Assembly (NCBI GenBank): GCA_964351245.1
Contig: CAYGNF010000024.1
Span: forward strand, 1 to 16,629
DNA length: 16,629 bases
Direction of reading: 5' to 3'
From: JANRKH01 sp964351245
Lineage (GTDB): Bacteria; Pseudomonadota; Alphaproteobacteria; Rickettsiales; Rickettsiaceae
The position numbers and the translations under genes were made by a program. This document shows, one piece after another, positions 1 to 7,126 of the stretch (positions are counted from its first letter, which is position 1; each line of letters starts with the position of its first letter). Below the pieces are notes generated by a model that was not told where the DNA came from, searched no databases, and saw only the letters and a program-made list of their open reading frames with translations.

Positions 1-50
1 CACTACGACGTGGCATCACGCCATAGCGCGTTCCGCGCGACGGCGGATGG
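1..50. repeat. GC-rich palindromic patch beside tRNA-Ser
   Basis: The first 50 bases are 68% G+C (34 of 50 by hand count) in an otherwise strongly AT-rich window. They can fold into a nested hairpin: CGCC (19-22) with GGCG (42-45) outside, and GCGCG (26-30) with CGCGC (34-38) inside around a three-base loop. A second small stem, TGGC (11-14) with GCCA (20-23), competes with it. The patch lies immediately 3' of the encoded CCA of the minus-strand tRNA-Ser. It may be the end of a dispersed palindromic element or of another RNA that continues beyond the window. I see no gene in it. The window edge prevents judging its full extent. Confidence 0.5.
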
Positions 51-139
51 CGGAGTGGAGAGGATTCGAACCTCCGATACGGAATAACCCGTATAACGGT
101 TTAGCAAACCGCCGCCTTCAGCCTCTCGGCCACCACTCC
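48..139 (-). tRNA. tRNA-Ser (anticodon GCU)
   Basis: On the minus strand the sequence folds as a class II tRNA. The acceptor stem GGAGTGG (133-139) pairs with CCACTCC (52-58), followed by discriminator G (51) and an encoded CCA (48-50). The TTCGAAT loop is intact. A long variable arm, typical of serine tRNAs, lies between the anticodon and T arms. The anticodon loop is TTGCTAA, giving anticodon GCU (complement of 103-105), which reads AGC and AGU codons. Length is 92 nt including CCA. Confidence 0.96.
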
Positions 140-317
140 TTAAATGCACTACAATTATTCTAATAACATCTTTTGTTATAAAAATCTAGATTAATTTTAT
201 ATTATTGCGCCAAAGAATCTTACGCCTGGGCAATAACGTACTAAAAAATATCCTATAATCATTTATTGTTATAATTTTTCAATTCACTTGATATTATATT
301 ATGCAAGTGAGTTAATG

Positions 318-362
318 ATCACAATATATCAAATCAAGCTGCTATAATAAAATCATTTGGTA
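318..362 (+). repeat. Bipartite upstream motif, copy 1 (aas)
   Basis: Read towards aas, this holds TCACAATATATCAAATC, then 18 bases, then CATTTGGTA (354-362). The same two blocks with the same 18-base spacing occur upstream of the glycosyltransferase gene (8253-8296, opposite strand). The CATTTGGTA block also occurs upstream of the COQ9-family gene (14223-14231). Here the second block ends 24 bases before the -35 hexamer of the aas promoter. The function is unknown. It could be a regulator site, an upstream promoter element or a short dispersed repeat. Confidence 0.45.
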
Positions 363-386
363 TTATATTATATGATATTAGATAGT

Positions 387-414
387 TTGACATAAATCTA
401 GTATTGTGTATAAT
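387..414 (+). promoter_or_regulatory. Sigma-70 promoter of aas
   Basis: A consensus -35 box TTGACA (387-392) and a consensus -10 box TATAAT (409-414) are separated by 16 bp. The expected transcription start is near 421, giving a leader of about 27 nt before the aas start codon. Such an exact match is unusual for AT-rich intergenic DNA. Confidence 0.75.
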
Positions 415-427
415 TTGCTTTTCTAAT

Positions 428-451
428 ATGAGTAATTATAAATCTCTATGA
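428..451 (+). CDS. Possible seven-codon leader ORF overlapping the aas start
   Basis: ATG at 428 opens a seven-codon frame (MSNYKSL) whose TGA stop (449-451) overlaps the aas ATG (448-450) as ATGA. Neither start has a visible Shine-Dalgarno sequence. It would begin only about 7 nt from the predicted transcript start. If translated, it could deliver ribosomes to the aas start by termination and reinitiation. It may equally be chance. Confidence 0.2.
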   Translation: MSNYKSL

Positions 452-3400
452 AGTTAGGGCAAAATAATTTGATTACAGACAGAAGGCTGTGGCCAATACT
501 CGTTACTCAGGCTTGTACATGTTTTAATGACAGCTTGATTAAAAGCGCAGTAGTAATACTAATAGCATTTACGGATATTTTTAAATCGGATATTTCGTCT
601 CAAATTCTTATCGCTTTCGCTAATATGATACTCATATTGCCGTTTATTTTATTTGCAGGAATAGCTGGTCAAATTGCTGATAAGTTTGAAAAATCTCAAA
701 TTGTAAGATTGGTCAAAATTGCCGAAGTCGGGATAGTGCTCCTTTCAATATATGCTTTTACTCAACAAAATCTCCTGTTGCTATTTGCCTGCATTGGTCT
801 CATGGGTACTCATTCTGCATTTTTTGTACCTATTAAATATAGTATTATACCAGAACAATTGGAAAAAGACGAACTTATGGCCGGGAACGGCTACATAGAA
901 TCTTTTACTTTTATCGCAATTTTAGTGGGTATTTTATGCGGCGGATTTGCAGTAAATGGAATATCAGGAATATATATACTCATGCTTGCGGTATCTATAT
1001 TAGGCTTAATAAGCAGTTTTGCCATTTTACCTTCTGTAAATATTTCTCCAGATATCAAATTAAACTTTAATCTTATTTCTGAAAATTTTGCAATAGTAAA
1101 ATATGCGACTGCAAAAAAACAACCATTTCTTGCTATACTTGGTATTTCCTGGTTTTGGTTTGTTACTGGTGCATTCATGACTCAAATCCCCTGGCTCACT
1201 AGAGAAATTTTTTGGGCCGATCACCATGTAGCTAATTTTTTCTCTGCAATATTTTCTATAGGAGTAGGACTTGGCGCGTTTCTCTATAATAGAATTTTTG
1301 GACATGAGATACAAACTAGATACGTATTTTTATCATCTATTATGATGACGGTCTTTGGAATCGACTTATTTTTTGCGAGTAAAATTAGCGAATCTCTTGT
1401 AAATAGCGAAGAATTAAGGACATTATCAATTTTTCTTAGTAAAAAATACAATTGGAGAATTCTTGTAGATTTCTTGCTACTATCGATTATTTCTGGGTTT
1501 TACATCGTTCCATTATATACTGTGTTGCAGTGGTTTAGTCCTCCGGCATATAGATCTAGGATTATCTCAGCAAATAATCTTATAAACTCTTTGTTTATGA
1601 TAGCATCTAATGTACTAATCTACGTACTCGTTTTTGCTGGATGTTCAGTTACTACTATATTATTGATCATATTTTTCTTAAACGGCGTAATATCTTGTTA
1701 TATGTATCAAATGATACCAGAGAATACAATTATACCAGAGTCATTAATTAAAATGATGGCTAAGTTCTATTTTGATACATTTCATAGAGTGGAAGTAAAG
1801 GGGATAGAAAATTATGCAAAAGCTGGTAAGAGAGTAGTAATAGTAGCGAATCATCCTTCATACATGGAGCCACCGTTGCTTGCCATATATTTGCCAGAAA
1901 AACCTATATTTGCTATAAGGACCAGAGTCAGTGATTATTGGTGGGTAAGACCTCTCAGAAGACTTGCAAAAACCTACCCCGTAGATACAATAAATCCTAT
2001 GGCTATTAAAGATTTAATAGGAGAGCTTAAAAGGAATAAAAAAATTGTTATTTTCCCAGAAGGCAGAAGAAGCACCACGGGCTCTTTGATGAAAATATAC
2101 GATGGACCTGGGATGATCGCAGATAAATCCGATTCTGTTATTCTTCCAGTGAGGATAGATGGAACTCAATTTGCTGCAACATCGCGGGCAAAACATATAA
2201 TTAAAAATGGTCTTTTTCCTAAAATTACAATCACAATTTTACCGCCAATTAAAATTGAAGCATCATCAGAATTAGAAGGCAAACAACGAAGAAGGTTCTT
2301 AAAGAATGAATTATATAACATAATGTCTTCAATGATGTTTGAGAGCTCGGAGTACAAAAAACCTTTGTTTGAGTCGCTCGTGAATGTTGCGAATATATAT
2401 GGTAGAAATCTACCTATAATAAAGGACTCTGACAATACATCTATCACTTACGGTCAATTAATTAGCAGGAGTATATTCTTGGGCCGCGTGTTTGCAAAAT
2501 ACTCAGGGATTAGAGAAAATGTTGGAATTATGCTTCCTACCAGTTGCGCTGCAATTATAAGCTTCTATGGACTACAAGCTTATAATAGAGTACCCGCTAT
2601 GATAAACTTTACATCCGGAGTGGGAAATATTATATCTGCGTGCGTAGTAGGAAACGTAAAAACAATTATTACCTCTAGGGCCTTTATATTAAAAGCCGAG
2701 CTTACTGATACCGTAGCCAAGCTCGAAAAAGAGTTTTCTGTCATTTATCTAGAAGATATAAGAAGCAATATAAGATTTATCGAGAAAATCAAATTGATGT
2801 TAGCGGAGATCTTTCCTAGCTTTTATTATAAAAAAATTAATAATTATTCAGTCAATCCAGATGAAATGGCTGTCATCCTCTTTACTTCTGGGACTGAGGG
2901 ATCTCCCAAAGCAGTTGCTTTATCACATACAAACATATTATCTAATACATATCAGATGAGCTCGAGAGTCGATTTTCATACTACGGATCTTGTATTTAAC
3001 CCACTCCCTATATTTCATTCATTTGGCCTTATGGCAGGATGCATTATGCCTATTAGTGTTGGTGTCAAAGTATTTTGTTACCCATCTCCTCTACATTACA
3101 GAATAATTCCAGAATTAGTCTATGATCACGATGCTACCATCATAATTGGCACAGATACATTTTTTAGAGGTTATGCAAAATATGCGGATCCTTACGATTT
3201 TTATTCTATAAGATATGCATTTGCAGGTGCAGAGAGACTGAATCCCGATACAAGACAAATATGGTTTGATAAATTTGGTGTAAAAATATTTGAAGGATAC
3301 GGTATCACAGAAACATCCCCAGTAGTTTCAGTAAACACTCCGATGCATTGTTCCTTCGGCTCTGTAGGAAGATTATTGCCTCAAATAGAATATAAAATTC

Positions 3401-3936
3401 TCCCCGTTGAAGGATTTGTTGACGCTGGAAGATTATGTCTTAAGGGACCTAATATTATGCTAGGATATATTCATCCTCAGAATCCAGGAATAATTGATGC
3501 ACCAAAAGTAGAGGGTTTAGGAGAGGGGTGGTATGATACTGGAGATATAGTTAGTATAAATGAAGATGGATATATTACTATTAAAGGCAGAGCCAAGAGA
3601 TTTGCTAAAATAGCAGGGGAGATGGTATCTCTTGCTTCTGTGGAAGATATTGCATTCAAAATTGACGGAGAATCTGCTCATGCTGCAATACATATACCAG
3701 ATGACACTAAGGGAGAGCAGATAATTTTATTTACTGAAAGTAAAATTATTAATAAACATCACTTCATAGAACAACTATCTAATCTTGGTATCTCAAATCT
3801 CTTAGTACCTAAAATTATACAATATATTGACCAGATTCCTGTATTATCTACAGGCAAAACAAATTATAGGGATTTATTAGATTTGGGGCAAGGTTTACTG
3901 AATGAAAATCTTACAAACCCACAAGATGGAGATTAA
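448..3936 (+). CDS. aas: Fused lysophospholipid transporter / acyltransferase / acyl-ACP synthetase (Aas)
   Basis: A 1162-residue three-part inner-membrane protein. Residues about 10-425 are an MFS-type transporter with many hydrophobic segments, like LplT. Residues about 440-640 are a PlsC-like acyltransferase with FPEGR (536-540) and the GSLMKIYDGPG stretch typical of Aas. Residues about 650-1162 are an AMP-forming acyl-ACP synthetase with TSGTEGS (813-819), YGITET (951-956), YDTGD (1029-1033) and the C-terminal catalytic lysine K1137 in STGKT. In known systems LplT flips 2-acyl-lysophospholipid inward and Aas reacylates it with acyl-ACP; in E. coli these are two proteins, and such fusions are known in other Proteobacteria. 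Oddity: the HX4D acyltransferase motif reads HPSYME (H469, E474), so the aspartate is replaced by glutamate. In an intracellular bacterium this enzyme could repair membranes and activate host fatty acids (inference). The start follows a strong promoter by about 34 bases. Confidence 0.93.
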   Translation: MKLGQNNLITDRRLWPILVTQACTCFNDSLIKSAVVILIAFTDIFKSDISSQILIAFANMILILPFILFAGIAGQIADKFEKSQIVRLVKIAEVGIVLLSIYAFTQQNLLLLFACIGLMGTHSAFFVPIKYSIIPEQLEKDELMAGNGYIESFTFIAILVGILCGGFAVNGISGIYILMLAVSILGLISSFAILPSVNISPDIKLNFNLISENFAIVKYATAKKQPFLAILGISWFWFVTGAFMTQIPWLTREIFWADHHVANFFSAIFSIGVGLGAFLYNRIFGHEIQTRYVFLSSIMMTVFGIDLFFASKISESLVNSEELRTLSIFLSKKYNWRILVDFLLLSIISGFYIVPLYTVLQWFSPPAYRSRIISANNLINSLFMIASNVLIYVLVFAGCSVTTILLIIFFLNGVISCYMYQMIPENTIIPESLIKMMAKFYFDTFHRVEVKGIENYAKAGKRVVIVANHPSYMEPPLLAIYLPEKPIFAIRTRVSDYWWVRPLRRLAKTYPVDTINPMAIKDLIGELKRNKKIVIFPEGRRSTTGSLMKIYDGPGMIADKSDSVILPVRIDGTQFAATSRAKHIIKNGLFPKITITILPPIKIEASSELEGKQRRRFLKNELYNIMSSMMFESSEYKKPLFESLVNVANIYGRNLPIIKDSDNTSITYGQLISRSIFLGRVFAKYSGIRENVGIMLPTSCAAIISFYGLQAYNRVPAMINFTSGVGNIISACVVGNVKTIITSRAFILKAELTDTVAKLEKEFSVIYLEDIRSNIRFIEKIKLMLAEIFPSFYYKKINNYSVNPDEMAVILFTSGTEGSPKAVALSHTNILSNTYQMSSRVDFHTTDLVFNPLPIFHSFGLMAGCIMPISVGVKVFCYPSPLHYRIIPELVYDHDATIIIGTDTFFRGYAKYADPYDFYSIRYAFAGAERLNPDTRQIWFDKFGVKIFEGYGITETSPVVSVNTPMHCSFGSVGRLLPQIEYKILPVEGFVDAGRLCLKGPNIMLGYIHPQNPGIIDAPKVEGLGEGWYDTGDIVSINEDGYITIKGRAKRFAKIAGEMVSLASVEDIAFKIDGESAHAAIHIPDDTKGEQIILFTESKIINKHHFIEQLSNLGISNLLVPKIIQYIDQIPVLSTGKTNYRDLLDLGQGLLNENLTNPQDGD

Positions 3937-4324
3937 AAAATTCAGAGGCTAATGATATAAACATATTAAGTATGATACTTGTAGGTATGTATTTTAATAT
4001 ATATACTTACACAAGATTCCCTCAAACTTTATTCATCTAATTTAATTTAAGGATTGTCATGATCTTCCCTGGGACAAATGCTTACATCATTTTAAACATA
4101 AAAAATGCTAAACATTATCAGCCAAAATACTACTATCACTTAAGATTCGCACAATTTATTATATTTTTTACTTGAGATAATGCGTGAGAATCGTCATAAT
4201 CATTCATAAAAGGTAATGAGATAATAGTAAGGCAAGTCTTTAGGCGCATTAAATAACTAGCATTATAATATCTGTTATTTATACTTCATTCTCATTTTTA
4301 ATAAACTCAATAAGAAGCATTTTT
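3937..4324. other. Intergenic region between aas and mdh
   Basis: These 388 bases contain no recognised gene or RNA. Besides the stem-loop at 3980-4011 there is a 13-base perfect palindrome AAGTATGATACTT (3968-3980) and an inverted pair TAATGCG (4178-4184) with CGCATTA (4245-4251), 60 bases apart. A possible -10 hexamer TATAAT (4264-4269) lies about 55 bases before mdh but lacks a good -35 partner. A 38-codon open frame at 4059-4175 is preceded by AAGGA but resembles nothing I know; it is discussed as a finding. Confidence 0.5.
3980..4011. other. Long stem-loop downstream of aas
   Basis: Bases 3980-3992 pair with 3999-4011 in a 13-bp stem with two G-T pairs and a six-base loop, 43 bases after the aas stop. 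It is the longest hairpin in this intergenic region and is placed where a transcript end would be expected. It is not followed by a T-run on either strand, so a Rho-independent terminator is not supported. It could protect the 3' end of the aas mRNA. Confidence 0.4.
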
Positions 4325-5266
4325 ATGAAAAGACCCAAAATAGCACTAATTGGTAGCGGAAATATTGGCGGAACATTGGCGCATCTAATTATGCTCAAAG
4401 AAATGGGTGATGTAGTGTTGTTTGATATTAACGATGGAGTACCCCAAGGCAAAGCTCTAGATATATCACAAAGCGCAAAACCAGAATCCATGGATTGTAC
4501 ACTAAGAGGCACTAGTAATTATTCTGATATTGAAGCAAGCGATGTCGTGATCGTTACTGCTGGCTTTCCTAGAAAAGCTGGTATGAGCCGCGATGATTTG
4601 CTGAAAATGAATGCAGATGTAATACATCAAGTTGCAGAAGGTATCAAAAAATATGCCCCTAATAGTTTTGTTATTGTTGTTACAAATCCCTTGGATGCTA
4701 TGGTTCATGTGATGAAGAATGCAACTGGTTTTGCTCCTAATAAAGTTGTAGGAATGGCAGGAGTGCTTGATTCATCTCGATTTGCTCATTTTCTTTCAGA
4801 GGAATTTAATGTCTCGATAGAAGATGTAACAAGCTTTGTTTTAGGAGGCCATGGAGACACGATGGTGCCTTTGGTAAGATATTCAACGGTTGCAGGAATT
4901 CCAGTTCCAGATCTTATTAAAATGGGATGGTCTACACAAGAAAAAATCGATGCTATAGTTAAGAGGACTGCAGGAGGAGGTGGTGAGATAGTGAATCTTC
5001 TTAAAACAGGGTCTGCGTTTTATGCGCCAGCTGCATCGAGTATTGCAATGGCAGAAAGTTATCTCAAAGACAAAAAAAGAATTTTCCCGTGCGCAGCATA
5101 TCTGAGTGGAGAATATGGTGTTGATGATTTATATGTAGGAGTTCCTGTGGTGATTGGAGCAAATGGAGTGGAACGAATTGTAGAAATAGAGTTAAACAAT
5201 GAAGAAAAGGCATTATTTAATAAATCTGTTGATGCAGTGCGTCAGTTAATGGATACATTAAAATAA
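4325..5266 (+). CDS. mdh: Malate dehydrogenase, LDH-like NAD-dependent type
   Basis: A 313-residue cytoplasmic enzyme that interconverts malate and oxaloacetate with NAD in the TCA cycle. The N-terminal dinucleotide-binding turn is GSGNIGG (10-16). The mobile active-site loop reads GFPRKAGMSRDDL, with substrate-binding arginines R83 and R89. An arginine in the loop, where lactate dehydrogenases carry glutamine, marks it as malate dehydrogenase. N121 lies in TNPLD, a further substrate arginine in DSSRFAHFL, and the catalytic histidine H176 in GGHGDTM. The length fits the alphaproteobacterial MDH family, which is related to lactate dehydrogenase. A purine-rich AAGAAG lies about 10 bases before the ATG. 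It probably heads a + strand cluster with the peroxidase gene 71 bp downstream. Confidence 0.97.
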   Translation: MKRPKIALIGSGNIGGTLAHLIMLKEMGDVVLFDINDGVPQGKALDISQSAKPESMDCTLRGTSNYSDIEASDVVIVTAGFPRKAGMSRDDLLKMNADVIHQVAEGIKKYAPNSFVIVVTNPLDAMVHVMKNATGFAPNKVVGMAGVLDSSRFAHFLSEEFNVSIEDVTSFVLGGHGDTMVPLVRYSTVAGIPVPDLIKMGWSTQEKIDAIVKRTAGGGGEIVNLLKTGSAFYAPAASSIAMAESYLKDKKRIFPCAAYLSGEYGVDDLYVGVPVVIGANGVERIVEIELNNEEKALFNKSVDAVRQLMDTLK

Positions 5267-5286
5267 TTTTTATAAACTATATGCAG

Positions 5287-5304
5287 TATCGTGAGAATAC
5301 GATA
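5287..5304. other. Small hairpin between mdh and the peroxidase gene
   Basis: TATCGT (5287-5292) pairs with ACGATA (5299-5304) around a six-base loop, about 20 bases after the mdh stop. No T-run follows, so transcription may continue into the downstream genes. It might be an mRNA processing or stability element. Confidence 0.25.
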
Positions 5305-5337
5305 AAATGGCTTAAATATATAAAAGAATATTGATCT

Positions 5338-5883
5338 ATGGTAGTATATAAAGTATCATTATGCATGATATTAAGTTTGGTTCTTAGCTCTATGAGTATT
5401 TATGATATTAATTTTGAAGATAGCAAAACTGGGAAGCCTATCAACCTATCTGAATATCGGGGCAATAAGGCTATAATGATTGTTAATACTGCATCTATGT
5501 GCGGCTTTACAAAGCAATATGGTGCAATGCAGCGCTTATGGGATGATTTTAAGGATAAAAATTTTATCTTAATCGCTGTACCAACAAATGATTTTGGGGG
5601 TCAAGAGCCGAAGACTAACGAGGAGATAGTAGATTTTTGTGAAACCAACTTTGGTATCAATTTTTTGATTGCAAAAAAAGTGACTTCAAAGGGAAGTGAT
5701 ACTCATCCATTTTTTAAATTAGTAACTCAAGATTTTGGTAAATCTGCAGGCCCTAGCTGGAATTTTTATAAATATCTATATTCACAAGAAGGAAAACCTA
5801 TTTCTTGGTTCTCATCATTTAGATCTCCTGATTCTGAATATATAAAATCTTATATAGAAAATATGTTCGAGAATAATGAATGA
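5338..5883 (+). CDS. Glutathione peroxidase-family thiol peroxidase
   Basis: A 181-residue peroxidase with the glutathione peroxidase fold, reducing hydrogen peroxide and organic or lipid hydroperoxides. The catalytic tetrad is complete: peroxidatic cysteine C55 in SMCGFT (cysteine, not selenocysteine), Q89 in GGQEP, and W141 with N142 in SWNFYK. C101 in DFCETNFG sits where the BtuE-type bacterial enzymes carry a cysteine. Cys-type members of the family often use thioredoxin rather than glutathione, so the reductant is uncertain. About 18 residues with a hydrophobic run (VSLCMILSLVL) precede the fold. This could be a weak signal peptide or mean that the true start is the Met at residue 10 or 19. 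The end overlaps the next gene by 8 bp, which suggests co-transcription. Confidence 0.92.
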   Translation: MVVYKVSLCMILSLVLSSMSIYDINFEDSKTGKPINLSEYRGNKAIMIVNTASMCGFTKQYGAMQRLWDDFKDKNFILIAVPTNDFGGQEPKTNEEIVDFCETNFGINFLIAKKVTSKGSDTHPFFKLVTQDFGKSAGPSWNFYKYLYSQEGKPISWFSSFRSPDSEYIKSYIENMFENNE

Positions 5884-7042
5884 AGTAGCCATACTAGGTT
5901 GCGGGATTAGCGGAATGTTAGTTGCGCTCAGATTAAGTAAGAATAATATTCAATCAACTATTATAGAACAAAAGTCTCATGAAGTACTGAGTGCTCCAAG
6001 CGATATGCGTACTACAGCACTCAATGCTTCTTCTAAACAATTCATAGAAAAAATTGGATTATGGGATTTGATTTCTTCTCGCGCTCAAGAGATTAGGCAT
6101 ATATATGTTTGCCAAAATATGTCCGAATCTATGTTGCATATGGAATCAGATGAAGAGCCTCTTGGATACATGATCACAAATAAAGATCTTAGAAAAATCC
6201 TGTATAATCAAATTTTACAAGATGAAAATATCAAAATTTTTACAAGCAAGCCTTATAGTAGCGTAAAATCATTGAATCATTTTGTAGATATTGGATTCGA
6301 GAGTGATGCTTTGGAGGAGAGGTTACGTTGTAAGCTTTGTATTGTTGCTGATGGTAAATTTTCCGAAGTACGAAATACGCACTTCACAAATAGATTAGTA
6401 AAAAATTACAAACAAACCGCCATAGTCTTTAATATCTCGCATAGTATACAGCATAAATCTGGTGCCATAGAGCATTTTTTACCAAGGGGTACTTTTGCTA
6501 CCCTACCTCTTACTCAAGAGAATGAATCGGCGGTAGTATGGGTAGAAGAAAATGGAGTGGCGGATTTTTATATGAGTAGAGACAAAGATGCATTATGTAA
6601 AATCATATATGAGTTTACCGGGGGTAGTCTTGGGGAAATCAAAATTATCACTCCATTAGAATCATATCCATTAGACGCATCTGTAACTTCTAGATATTTT
6701 TCTGGAAGAATAGCATTAGTTTCAGATAGTGCACATAATATGCATCCTCTAGCAGGGCAGGGGCTTAATATGGGAATCAAAGATATTGACTCTCTTACTT
6801 CTTTAGTAAGTGAATATGAAAATTTAGGGCTAGAATATGATGAAACGATGCTTGTAGAATATGAGCGCCAAAGAAAGATGGATAATATGAATATGATACG
6901 CATAACCGATAGTATGAATACCATATTTACTTACGATTCTTGTATCTTAAATTTCTTTACACAAAAGACTCTAGGTATTATTGATCAACTTCCTTTTGTT
7001 AAAAATCTATTAGTATCTTATGCAAGAGGAGATAGGGCCTAA
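5876..7042 (+). CDS. FAD-dependent UbiH/UbiF/COQ6-family hydroxylase
   Basis: A 388-residue flavoprotein monooxygenase of the family that hydroxylates the aromatic ring of ubiquinone precursors. The FAD-binding Rossmann turn is GCGISG (8-13), with E31 at the end of the second strand. The family motif DMRTTALNASS starts at residue 43, ADGKFSEVR includes D159-G160, and the FAD ribityl-binding motif is DSAHNMHPLAGQGLNMG (284-300). These signatures place it confidently in the family. Which ring position it modifies (UbiH, UbiF, UbiI, UbiL or UbiM type) cannot be read from motifs. The start codon lies inside the last codons of the peroxidase gene (8 bp overlap), so translation is probably coupled. 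A COQ9-family gene at 13577-14170 supports a ubiquinone role. Confidence 0.9.
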   Translation: MNEVAILGCGISGMLVALRLSKNNIQSTIIEQKSHEVLSAPSDMRTTALNASSKQFIEKIGLWDLISSRAQEIRHIYVCQNMSESMLHMESDEEPLGYMITNKDLRKILYNQILQDENIKIFTSKPYSSVKSLNHFVDIGFESDALEERLRCKLCIVADGKFSEVRNTHFTNRLVKNYKQTAIVFNISHSIQHKSGAIEHFLPRGTFATLPLTQENESAVVWVEENGVADFYMSRDKDALCKIIYEFTGGSLGEIKIITPLESYPLDASVTSRYFSGRIALVSDSAHNMHPLAGQGLNMGIKDIDSLTSLVSEYENLGLEYDETMLVEYERQRKMDNMNMIRITDSMNTIFTYDSCILNFFTQKTLGIIDQLPFVKNLLVSYARGDRA

Positions 7043-7090
7043 ATCCTATATCTAAATACCATAGTAGATTCATATCATGTGCATAAAAAT

Positions 7091-7121
7091 GCATCTCTTG
7101 CCCAAATCTATATATAGATGC
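7091..7121. other. Inverted repeat between convergent genes
   Basis: GCATCT (7091-7096) pairs with AGATGC (7116-7121); inside lies a 14-base perfect palindrome ATCTATATATAGAT (7106-7119). It sits between the converging hydroxylase and glycosyltransferase genes, where a two-way transcript end would be expected. The stem is short and lacks clear T-runs, so this is only a weak terminator candidate. Confidence 0.25.
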
Positions 7122-7126
7122 TGTGA

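Larger units (their letters stand above)
140..447. other. Intergenic region between tRNA-Ser and aas with two stem-loops
   Basis: These 308 bases contain no open gene. Visible structure: (1) a hairpin TTATTGC (202-208) with GCAATAA (230-236), extended by CCA (210-212) with TGG (227-229) across a single bulged base; (2) a 10-bp stem, one G-T pair, between 281-290 and 304-313 around a 13-base loop; (3) the bipartite motif described separately at 318-362; (4) the aas promoter at 387-414. Neither hairpin is followed by a T-run on either strand, so they do not look like intrinsic terminators. They could be remnants of mobile palindromes or part of a small RNA; I cannot tell which. Confidence 0.5.

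Noticed and set aside
1..87. Open reading frame on the + strand through bases 1-87
   Set aside because: It runs through the tRNA-Ser gene and yields the kind of tail often mis-annotated over tRNAs; no start is visible.
891..2447. Minus-strand open frames inside aas
   Set aside because: They lie antisense to conserved Aas domains and have no recognisable product.
4178..4251. Inverted pair TAATGCG/CGCATTA upstream of mdh as a regulatory site
   Set aside because: Seven bases separated by 60 is likely by chance in a spacer of this size, and it does not frame a promoter clearly.
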